From an uncultured Acidimicrobiaceae bacterium (lineage in GTDB: Bacteria; Actinomycetota; Acidimicrobiia; Acidimicrobiales; Ilumatobacteraceae): DNA of 6,292 bases. A program made the position numbers and the translations under genes. Positions within the stretch are counted from its first letter, which is position 1. Every line of letters starts with the position of its first letter. The notes below the pieces were generated by a model. It was not told where the DNA came from. It ran no database searches and worked only from the letters and a program-made list of their open reading frames with translations. The DNA lies in assembly GCA_903919215.1 (NCBI GenBank), contig CAIXHI010000287.1:1-6292 (forward strand), read 5' to 3'. Positions 1 to 4,789 of this stretch are shown here, piece by piece.

Positions 1-254
1 CGTTACGGGGCGCGTATCGCACGTGCGCGTTGTGCGACACACCATTCGAGTTCACCCACGCCCACCACGTGCACTGGTCCACCCACGGCGGCCCCACGAA
101 CATCGACAACCTTGTTCCGTTGTGCACCCGCCACCACCACCTGGTCCACGAAGGCGGCTGGCAACTCACACTGCACCCCGACCGCACCCTCGAAGTGCAC
201 CGACCAGGAGGCGAGGTCAGCATCCACGGGCCACCCCGAGCCATGGCCGCCTGA
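1..254 (+). CDS. HNH endonuclease domain protein, C-terminal fragment (DUF222/13E12-like)
   Basis: The gene is cut by the window edge. The visible 83 codons run in frame from base 3 to a TGA at 252-254. They carry a complete HNH core: a Cys pair (residues 8 and 11 of the visible part, CALC), the HAHHVHW segment (19-25) with the presumed metal-binding and general-base histidines, the GGPTNIDNLVPLC stretch (29-41) and CTRHHHLVHEGGW (41-53). The two CxxC-like pairs (C8/C11 and C41/H46) look like the structural zinc knuckle of this group. This is the typical C-terminus of actinobacterial DUF222-HNH (REP13E12-like) proteins, which are often multi-copy and of uncertain physiological role. The N-terminal DUF222 part would lie upstream and is not seen, so that family name is inference. 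The tail after the HNH core is short and ends normally, so nothing indicates a broken gene. No functional link to the downstream catabolic genes is evident. Confidence 0.88.
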   Translation, partial: LRGAYRTCALCDTPFEFTHAHHVHWSTHGGPTNIDNLVPLCTRHHHLVHEGGWQLTLHPDRTLEVHRPGGEVSIHGPPRAMAA

Positions 255-257
255 GGG

Positions 258-270
258 CCGCCGAGGGCGG
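258..270 (+). terminator. Small GC hairpin after the HNH gene, possible terminator
   Basis: CCGCC (258-262), loop GAG, GGCGG (266-270) form a perfect 5-bp all-GC stem four bases after the HNH stop codon. No T-tract follows, so it is at best a non-canonical terminator of the kind proposed for high-GC actinobacteria. A stem this short can arise by chance in GC-rich DNA. Confidence 0.25.
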
Positions 271-309
271 TGTACGGGCGGTGGGCGGCGATGTATGGGC
301 GATGTGCGG
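268..309 (+). repeat. Two tandem imperfect 21-bp repeats upstream of the thiolase promoter
   Basis: Copy 1 is 268-288 and copy 2 is 289-309; 17 of 21 positions are identical. The conserved core reads TGTACGGGCGGTG in copy 1 and TGTATGGGCGATG in copy 2. The mismatches are three transitions and one transversion. The unit length equals two helical turns, so both copies face the same side of the DNA. They end 25 bp before the palindrome at 335. They could be extra protein-binding sites or a simple slippage duplication; the sequence does not decide. Confidence 0.6.
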
Positions 310-334
310 GTGGCGGCTCCGCTGCGGTCGCACA

Positions 335-348
335 TGACACATGTGTCA
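335..348. promoter_or_regulatory. Perfect 14-bp palindromic operator before the thiolase gene
   Basis: TGACACATGTGTCA is identical to its own reverse complement. It ends 11 bp before the thiolase ATG. The same arms (TGACAC-N2-GTGTCA) recur at 2630-2643 in another promoter of this window, which argues strongly for a binding site of a dimeric regulator rather than chance. Its position next to the start codon suggests repression by blocking RNA polymerase. Length and symmetry suit a TetR-family repressor, but no regulator gene is present in the window. It does not fit the KstR (TnnAACnnGTTnnA) or KstR2 (AnCAAGnnCTTGnT) patterns. Confidence 0.72.
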
Positions 349-352
349 AGAT
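347..352 (+). promoter_or_regulatory. Possible -10 box of a leaderless thiolase promoter
   Basis: CAAGAT ends seven bases before the ATG at 360, so transcription would begin at about 359-360 and give a leaderless or nearly leaderless mRNA. No purine-rich Shine-Dalgarno sequence is seen immediately before the ATG (the spacer reads AGATCGAACCC). The hexamer matches TATAAT only loosely and overlaps the end of the palindrome, so an operator-bound protein would occlude it. Confidence 0.3.
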
Positions 353-359
353 CGAACCC

Positions 360-1535
360 ATGCCTGAAGCCGTGATCGTCTCCGCCGCCCGTACACCCAT
401 TGGTCGTGCCCGCAAGGGTTCGCTCGTCGACGTCGACGCGCAGACGTTGGCCCAGATCGCGATCAAGGGTGTCATCGACCGCTCGGGGATCGACCCCGCA
501 CTGATCGACGACATCGTGCTCGCCGAGTCGCTGCAGGGAGGTGGCGTGATTGCTCGCTACGTCGCCACCATGCTGGGTCTGTTGAACGTGCCCGGTCTGG
601 CCAACAACCGCCACTGCGCGGCCGGCCTCAGCGCGGTGCAGATCGGCGCCGCCAGCATCCGTGCAGGGATGGATCAGATCGTTGTCGCCGGTGGCACCGA
701 GAGCCTCAGCAGTTCGCCGCAACTGTTGAAGTCGATACCTGGGTCGGCGGGCAACTACCAGCCGTGGATGCCGTCCAGCCACCCCGACCGCCCGGAGGCT
801 CCGGCGTTCGACATGAGCGTCACCGTCGGTGAGAACACTGCTCGCATCGCTGGTATCACCCGTCAGGACGCGGATGCGTGGGCCGCAGGTTCGCATCAGA
901 AGGCTTACGCGCAAGTGAGCAACGGCCACTTCGACGCCGAGATCGTTCCCGTTGAGGTGTCCGACGGCGCTGGCGGCACGCGCCTGTTCGCCCGCGACGA
1001 GCACCCGCGCCCCGACACCACTGCCGAGAGCCTGAGCGCACTGCGGGTCATCCACCCCGAGATCGAGAACGCCACGGTCACCGCCGGGAACTCATCGGGG
1101 ATCAACGACGCGGCGGCGGCAGTGATGATCGTGAGCGATGAGGTCGCCAAGCGTGAGGGCCTCACCCCGCTGGCGCGCATCGTGTCGTGGGCCTCGGTGG
1201 GTATCGACCCCGAGCAGACCGGTCTCGCACCGACGAAGGCGATCCCGAAGGCACTCGCCCGTGGCGGGATGCAGATCAGCGATGTCGATCTGTTCGAGAT
1301 CAACGAGGCGTTCTGTTCGATGGCGGTCGCCACTACCCGCATTCTCGGCCTCAACCCCGAGATCGTGAACCCGTACGGCAGCGGCTGCGGTCTCGGTCAC
1401 CCGATCGCGGCCACCGGCGCCCGCATGGTCGTCAGCATGATGCACGACCTGCGTCGTCGCGGCCTCACCACCGGTGTCGTCTCGATGTGCGCCGGTGGCG
1501 GGATGGGCTCGGCCCTCGTGCTCGAGGTGCTCTGA
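360..1535 (+). CDS. Thiolase (acetyl-CoA C-acyltransferase family)
   Basis: The 391-residue product has the usual size and motifs of a thiolase, which cleaves 3-ketoacyl-CoA with CoA, or condenses two acyl-CoAs, in the cytoplasm. The N-terminus VIVSAARTPIGRARKG (5-20) is typical. The nucleophilic Cys is C86 in NRHCAAGLSA. The VVAGGTESLS motif is at 108-117, the NEAF loop at 315-318, the catalytic His is H347 in GLGHPIAATGAR, and the second active-site Cys is C377 in CAGGGMGSA. All catalytic residues are therefore present. The loop before the His reads NPYGSGCGLGHP rather than the common GGAIALGHP, and NEAF is followed by Cys, marking an actinobacterial degradative subgroup. The ATG at 360 is chosen because family homology begins at once; the in-frame extension to 270 would translate the tandem repeats and the operator. 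The gene is preceded by the palindrome and converges with the LLM gene 16 bp downstream. Chain-length specificity cannot be read; it is probably catabolic given its neighbours. Confidence 0.93.
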   Translation: MPEAVIVSAARTPIGRARKGSLVDVDAQTLAQIAIKGVIDRSGIDPALIDDIVLAESLQGGGVIARYVATMLGLLNVPGLANNRHCAAGLSAVQIGAASIRAGMDQIVVAGGTESLSSSPQLLKSIPGSAGNYQPWMPSSHPDRPEAPAFDMSVTVGENTARIAGITRQDADAWAAGSHQKAYAQVSNGHFDAEIVPVEVSDGAGGTRLFARDEHPRPDTTAESLSALRVIHPEIENATVTAGNSSGINDAAAAVMIVSDEVAKREGLTPLARIVSWASVGIDPEQTGLAPTKAIPKALARGGMQISDVDLFEINEAFCSMAVATTRILGLNPEIVNPYGSGCGLGHPIAATGARMVVSMMHDLRRRGLTTGVVSMCAGGGMGSALVLEVL

Positions 1536-1551
1536 CCCGTTCGGCCCGCGC

Positions 1552-2619
1552 TCAGCGGTCGACGAAGTGCTGCAACGTGGGCCCGAGCAGATCGGGCACC
1601 GCGCCATGAATGACGAGCTCGTCCGCCCCCGCGTCCAGGTATTCCTGCAGGCGGCGGGCGCACGTGGCCGCTGAACCGGTGGCGGTGCCGTCCTCCAACC
1701 AGTGACGGGGGAGTGATGCCGCAACCTCGGCCAGCTGGTCCTTGGTGAATGCCGTGTCGGCCGCGCCGCGCAGACCCTCCAGCATCGGGTGCGAGCGCAG
1801 CTTGGTCAGTTCCGCCGGGTCGAACCCGTTGACGCCGGCGAGCAACTCGCCGAACTCGGGGATCTGGTAGTAGGTGACGGCGCGGCCGCCGACAACTGCG
1901 GCTTCCTGCGCGGCAGTGAGGTCGGGCGCGGTGACCACGGTGGCGTAGACCTTCACCGACGCGGGATCGCGACCGGCCGCCTCGGCAGCGGCGCGCACCC
2001 GAGTCGCCGCTCGGCTGACGGCCTCGGTGGTGAGCATCGGATGCAGGATCGTTCCGTCGAAGTGCGTGCCTGCGAGGTCGAGCGTCTTGGGTCCGATACC
2101 GGCCAGCAGGATCGGCGGCGGAGCGACGTCGGGCAGATCGCCGAGGCGTAGCGACGGGAACTTGCCGGCCGGGCCGTCGTAGCGCACCTTGCCGCCCTTG
2201 CAGAGTGTGCGGAACATCTCGGCGAAGTCGACGAGTACCTGGTTGGTCATCGCCGGCAGGCCGACGGCCTTCCACATCGGTGCGGTCGAGCGGCCGACGC
2301 CGAAGATGAACCGCTCGCCACTGAGCGACTGCATCGTCATCGCCATACTCGCCAGCGCGAGCGGGTGGCGGAAGGCGAAATGCGAGATACCCGACGCGAT
2401 CTTGGCGTGCGAGGTGGCCTGGGCGATCGCGCCACCGAGGACGCCGAGGTCTTTGGTGCCGTACCGCTCGCTGATCCAGATGGTTCCGAGGCCGAGGTGT
2501 TCGGCGGTGGTGGCCTGACCGACGGCGGCTCGAGGATCGGCGACGCGACCCGGCAGCACGTAGGCGCCAAGACGATCGAGCGGGTTGGGCGTACCTGGGG
2601 TGCGAGCGGTGGCGGCCAT
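1552..2619 (-). CDS. LLM-class oxidoreductase, probably F420-dependent
   Basis: The 355-residue product is a luciferase-like (TIM-barrel) monooxygenase/reductase of the group that usually uses coenzyme F420. It resembles the TIGR03857-type (MSMEG_2249-like) actinobacterial proteins, an assignment made from memory of the family. Visible landmarks are GAYVLPGRV at the first strand (18-26), TIWISERYGTKDLGVLGGAIAQAT (46-69), IASGISHFAFRHPLALASMAMTMQSLSGERFIFGVGRS (74-111), whose last part forms the cofactor phosphate region, ILLAGIGPKTLDLAGTHFDGTIL (170-192), and a C-terminal LQEYLDAGADELVIHG (324-339). Length is normal and the frame intact. The start is the ATG at 2619; an in-frame GTG at 2637 lies inside the operator and would add only six atypical residues. 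No clear Shine-Dalgarno sequence precedes the ATG. It diverges from the kinase gene with 18 bp between starts. Substrate is unknown; F420 rather than FMN is a family inference. Confidence 0.88.
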   Translation of the reverse strand: MAATARTPGTPNPLDRLGAYVLPGRVADPRAAVGQATTAEHLGLGTIWISERYGTKDLGVLGGAIAQATSHAKIASGISHFAFRHPLALASMAMTMQSLSGERFIFGVGRSTAPMWKAVGLPAMTNQVLVDFAEMFRTLCKGGKVRYDGPAGKFPSLRLGDLPDVAPPPILLAGIGPKTLDLAGTHFDGTILHPMLTTEAVSRAATRVRAAAEAAGRDPASVKVYATVVTAPDLTAAQEAAVVGGRAVTYYQIPEFGELLAGVNGFDPAELTKLRSHPMLEGLRGAADTAFTKDQLAEVAASLPRHWLEDGTATGSAATCARRLQEYLDAGADELVIHGAVPDLLGPTLQHFVDR

Positions 2620-2624
2620 GGGTC

Positions 2625-2630
2625 TACTCT
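2625..2630 (+). promoter_or_regulatory. Possible -10 box for leaderless expression of the kinase gene
   Basis: TACTCT fits the actinobacterial TANNNT -10 pattern and ends seven bases before the GTG at 2638, predicting a transcript starting at 2637-2638. No Shine-Dalgarno sequence exists for this gene and no convincing -35 box is seen. The operator begins on the last base of this hexamer, so binding would block the promoter. Confidence 0.4.
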
Positions 2631-2643
2631 GACACACGTGTCA
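2630..2643. promoter_or_regulatory. Second copy of the TGACAC-N2-GTGTCA operator, in the divergent promoter
   Basis: TGACACACGTGTCA has the same six-base arms as the palindrome at 335-348 and differs only in the central dinucleotide (AC instead of AT). It ends 10 bp before the LLM ATG on the minus strand, almost the same spacing as the thiolase site (11 bp), and it covers the presumed GTG start of the kinase gene on the plus strand. One bound dimer could therefore silence both divergent genes. The exact recurrence of both arms at two promoters is the main evidence for a shared regulon. Confidence 0.75.
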
Positions 2644-3708
2644 TCAGCAGTCACCTCCAGAGATCCCGATGAAACTGCGGCCACGCTGGATAGGTACCTG
2701 TCGTCGCGGCTCGGCGTCGAGCACGTCGCGATCAGCGAACTGGCCGTGCCGAAGGCCGGATTTTCCAACGAGACGATCCTCGGTCGCGCCGCCTGGACCG
2801 ATGCCGAGGGCCCGCACGACAAAGAGTTCGTGCTGCGTATCCAGCCCACCGGGCATCAGTTGTTCGTCACCCCCGATGCCATCCGTCAGGCGCATGTCGT
2901 GTCGTCATTGGCCGGCCATGTGCCAGTGCCGAACGTGTGGCTCACCGATGCCGACCCTGCCGTGTTCGGCGCGCCGTTCTATCTGATGGAGCGCACGCAC
3001 GGCCGTGTGCCATCCGATGTGCCCACGTTCCACAAGCGGGGTTGGGTGGCGGAGCTGCCCGAGCAGCAACAGCGCACGGTGCACGAGAACGGCTTGCGCG
3101 AGCTGGTGCGTCTGCACGGCATCACCGACCTTGCCCCGTTCCAGTTCCTCGACACACCCGGCGACGGCGCCACAGCGCTCGAACGCTACGTGCGCCACAT
3201 CCATGGGTGGTACGAGTGGTGTGCTCCGGTGCGGGTGCATGCACCGGAGGTGATCGACCGGGCGATGGAGTACGCGCTCAGCGAGATGCCCAAGGACGAC
3301 AGCGCCACCATCGTGTGGGGCGACGCCCGCATGGGCAACATCATGTTCGCCGACGACCTGTCGGTGGCGGCGATGTTCGACTGGGAGGGTGCCACACTCG
3401 GCCCGCCCGAAATCGATGTCGCCTGGTGGGTGTTGTTCGACGAGTTCCTGTGTGAGTCGCGTGGCGCCACCCGCCTGCCCGGTATCGCTGGGCGACGGGA
3501 CTTCTTCGCCAAGTACGAGGAGTTCAGTGGGCGTGAACTGCGCAATATCGAGTACTACTCGGTCCTCGGCGGCCTGGTGCTCTCGATCATCAACAGCCGT
3601 CTTGCCGACCTGCTGGTGAGGAGTGGCGCCTCCGAACCGGCCGTGGCGGCGAAGTTCGTCACCTGGGTCACCGACATCACGACCGGGCACCTCGACGCGC
3701 TCGGCTGA
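2638..3708 (+). CDS. Phosphotransferase, APH/ACAD10-like kinase family
   Basis: The 356-residue product is a protein-kinase-like phosphotransferase of the aminoglycoside phosphotransferase superfamily, closest in style to the kinase domain of ACAD10/ACAD11. A nucleotide-loop-like GFSNETILGR (41-50) is followed by FVLRIQPTG (64-72), VPVPNVWLTD (95-104) and GAPFYLMERTHGRVP (111-125). The catalytic loop is VWGDARMGNIMF (226-237), with D229 as presumed base and N234 as metal ligand; Trp replaces the His of the classic HGD motif, as is common in this subgroup. The DWE motif (248-250) is the second metal site, followed by GPPEIDVAWW (255-264). Human ACAD11-type kinases phosphorylate 4-hydroxyacyl-CoAs, which makes a hydroxyacyl-CoA plausible here; drug resistance is unlikely given the neighbours. 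There is no fused acyl-CoA dehydrogenase domain. The GTG at 2638 is the only start that keeps about 40 residues before the loop; it lies inside the operator and lacks a Shine-Dalgarno sequence, so the exact start is less sure. Confidence 0.85.
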   Translation: MSSAVTSRDPDETAATLDRYLSSRLGVEHVAISELAVPKAGFSNETILGRAAWTDAEGPHDKEFVLRIQPTGHQLFVTPDAIRQAHVVSSLAGHVPVPNVWLTDADPAVFGAPFYLMERTHGRVPSDVPTFHKRGWVAELPEQQQRTVHENGLRELVRLHGITDLAPFQFLDTPGDGATALERYVRHIHGWYEWCAPVRVHAPEVIDRAMEYALSEMPKDDSATIVWGDARMGNIMFADDLSVAAMFDWEGATLGPPEIDVAWWVLFDEFLCESRGATRLPGIAGRRDFFAKYEEFSGRELRNIEYYSVLGGLVLSIINSRLADLLVRSGASEPAVAAKFVTWVTDITTGHLDALG

Positions 3709-3726
3709 CGGCTGCACAACCGTTCA

Positions 3727-3741
3727 GTCCGGCTTTCGGAC
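3727..3741 (+). terminator. Weak hairpin after the kinase gene
   Basis: GTCCG (3727-3731), loop GCTTT, CGGAC (3737-3741) form a perfect 5-bp stem 18 bp after the kinase stop. There is no T-tract, so terminator function is doubtful. Its 3' arm overlaps the possible -35 box of the SDR operon. Confidence 0.25.
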
Positions 3742-3763
3742 GGCCACCGATTCTGACTATTGT
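3735..3763 (+). promoter_or_regulatory. Possible sigma-70-type promoter of the SDR-ALDH operon
   Basis: TTCGGA (3735-3740) and TATTGT (3758-3763) are separated by 17 bp. The -10 fits TANNNT well; the -35 matches TTGACA at only three positions. Transcription would start near 3770 and give a leader of about 120 nt before the SDR gene. The spacing and the intergenic position support it, but the boxes are weak. Confidence 0.33.
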
Positions 3764-3767
3764 GTCG
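3754..3767. promoter_or_regulatory. Degenerate copy of the TGACAC-N2-GTGTCA operator
   Basis: TGACTATTGTGTCG matches 9 of the 12 arm positions of the two strong operators. The right arm is nearly intact (GTGTCG) and the left arm is half preserved (TGACTA). It overlaps the possible -10 box of the SDR operon, the place expected for a repressor. With three mismatches it could be chance, so it is only a candidate low-affinity site. Confidence 0.3.
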
Positions 3768-3780
3768 CACTAAGACAAGG

Positions 3781-3841
3781 CTCTGGGGAGAGTGGTGTAG
3801 CGAATGTCGCTGGACGGTTCGCGTCGGCATTCCCCGCAGAG
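3781..3841 (+). promoter_or_regulatory. Foldable 5' leader of the SDR operon
   Basis: CTCTGGGGA (3781-3789) can pair with TCCC (3831-3834) plus CAGAG (3837-3841), a 9-bp stem with a two-base bulge (3835-3836). Enclosed are two small hairpins: GCGA/TCGC (3800-3803 with 3807-3810) and GACG/CGTC (3813-3816 with 3822-3825). Together they make a three-way-junction-like fold between the possible promoter and the Shine-Dalgarno sequence at 3880. It matches no riboswitch class that I recognise and does not visibly sequester the Shine-Dalgarno sequence. The rest of the 184-bp gap holds no credible gene. Confidence 0.3.
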
Positions 3842-3879
3842 CAGTGGTCTGAGACAATCCATTTCGCAACCAACATAAC

Positions 3880-3885
3880 GAGGAG
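3880..3885 (+). promoter_or_regulatory. Ribosome binding site of the SDR gene
   Basis: GAGGAG lies seven bases before the ATG at 3893. It fixes this start over the longer in-frame extension, which would run through the non-coding leader. It contrasts with the thiolase, LLM and kinase genes, which show no such site. Confidence 0.8.
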
Positions 3886-3892
3886 CATCACC

Positions 3893-4747
3893 ATGGCTGG
3901 TCGGCTAGAAGGCAAAGTCGCGTTCATCACGGGCGCAGCGCGCGGGCAAGGGAAGAGTCACTGCATCCGCCTGGCTCAGGAGGGCGCGAAGATCATCGCC
4001 ACCGACCTGTGTGCGGACATCGCGACGGTGAACTACGACCAGGGCTCGGATGCCGACTTCGCCGACACGGTTGCCCAGGTGCAGGCCGTCGGTGGCGAGA
4101 TCCTGGCGATGAAGGCCGATGTGCGCGAGCGCAGCCAGTTGAAGGCCGCCGTCGACGCCGGCCTCGCCAAGTTCGGCAAGATCGACATCGTCTGCGCCCA
4201 CGCCGGCATCCTGCCGATCAAGACCCGTGATACCCAATCGTTCGTCGACGCGATGGATGTCGACTTCGGTGGCGTGCTGAACACGGTCGGCGTCACCCTG
4301 GAGCACCTCACCGCCGGCGCCTCGATCATCCTCACCGGCAGCACCGCCGGCCTGATCGAGGGTTCGGTCAACAACCCGGTCCTCGGGCCCGGCGGTTCGG
4401 GTTACGGCCTGGCCAAGGCGTTCATCGTGAAGTACACCGAGGTGCTGGCGCTGCAGGTGGCCGAGCAGATGATCCGCGTCAACGCGATCCACCCGACGAA
4501 CTGCAACACCAACCTGCTGCACAACGAAGACCTGTACAAGCTGTTCCGCCCAGATATCGCCAACCCGACGCGTGAGGACGTGCTGCCCGCGTTCAACCAT
4601 TTCCAGGCGATGCCGATCCCGTACATCGAGCCCGTCGACATCAGCAACGCCGTCCTCTGGTTGGCCTCCGATGAGGCCCGCTACGTCACCGGCGTGAACC
4701 TGCGCGTCGACGCAGGTTCGTTCATCAAGTCGCCCACCGGCATCTGA
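3893..4747 (+). CDS. SDR-family oxidoreductase, mycofactocin-coupled type
   Basis: The 284-residue product is a short-chain dehydrogenase, probably oxidising an alcohol to a carbonyl in the cytoplasm. The Rossmann signature is TGAARGQG (13-20), and D38 at the end of the second strand (IIATDLC) favours NAD over NADP. After it comes the extra segment (about 41-70, ADFADTVAQVQAVGGEI) and the ADVRERSQLKAAVDAG motif (75-90) that mark the mycofactocin-dependent SDR group (TIGR03971-like), whose tightly bound NAD is recycled through mycofactocin. Catalytic residues are S150 (GSTAG), Y171 and K175 (YGLAK). The C-terminal SNAVLWLASDEARYVTGVNLRVDAG (251-275) is characteristic. Two deviations stand out: NAG is replaced by HAG (103-105), and the Asn of the catalytic tetrad appears as D124 (DVDFGG). 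The segment between S150 and Y171 is long. The gene leads an operon, with ALDH 42 bp downstream. Substrate is unknown. Confidence 0.9.
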   Translation: MAGRLEGKVAFITGAARGQGKSHCIRLAQEGAKIIATDLCADIATVNYDQGSDADFADTVAQVQAVGGEILAMKADVRERSQLKAAVDAGLAKFGKIDIVCAHAGILPIKTRDTQSFVDAMDVDFGGVLNTVGVTLEHLTAGASIILTGSTAGLIEGSVNNPVLGPGGSGYGLAKAFIVKYTEVLALQVAEQMIRVNAIHPTNCNTNLLHNEDLYKLFRPDIANPTREDVLPAFNHFQAMPIPYIEPVDISNAVLWLASDEARYVTGVNLRVDAGSFIKSPTGI

Positions 4748-4779
4748 GCCGACCCTTCACAACTTGCACCGATCGACAC

Positions 4780-4783
4780 GGAG
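4780..4783 (+). promoter_or_regulatory. Ribosome binding site of the aldehyde dehydrogenase gene
   Basis: GGAG (in ACGGAG) sits six bases before the ATG at 4790, supporting that start. The 42-bp gap after the SDR stop (4748-4789) shows no terminator and no evident promoter, so the ALDH gene is most simply read as co-transcribed with the SDR gene. Confidence 0.7.
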
Positions 4784-4789
4784 ATTCAC

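Noticed and set aside
270..359. Upstream extension of the thiolase to an ATG at 270
   Set aside because: It would translate the tandem repeats and the operator, adds 30 residues unlike any thiolase N-terminus, and the family homology starts immediately at the ATG at 360.
469..474. Single GTGTCA half-site inside the thiolase gene
   Set aside because: There is no partner arm at the right spacing and it lies in coding sequence, so it is likely chance.
3..1055. Long open frame on the minus strand (350 codons) opposite the HNH tail and thiolase
   Set aside because: It is antisense to two genes with intact family motifs and has a low-complexity, Arg/Asp/Val-rich translation with no recognisable domain, as expected from a GC-rich codon shadow.
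1536..1551. Bidirectional terminator between the convergent thiolase and LLM genes
   Set aside because: The gap is only 16 bp and I could find no convincing stem or T-tract in it or at the adjoining gene ends.
2365..2637. Upstream extension of the kinase frame to 2365
   Set aside because: This stretch is antisense to the LLM gene and reads through the divergent promoter; its translation is Gly/Asp-rich shadow sequence. The kinase-like sequence begins only after 2638.
2620..2637. GTG at 2637 (minus strand) as the LLM start
   Set aside because: It adds only six residues (MCQSRP) that are not family-like and lies inside the operator. The ATG at 2619 has the same operator-to-start spacing as the thiolase gene.
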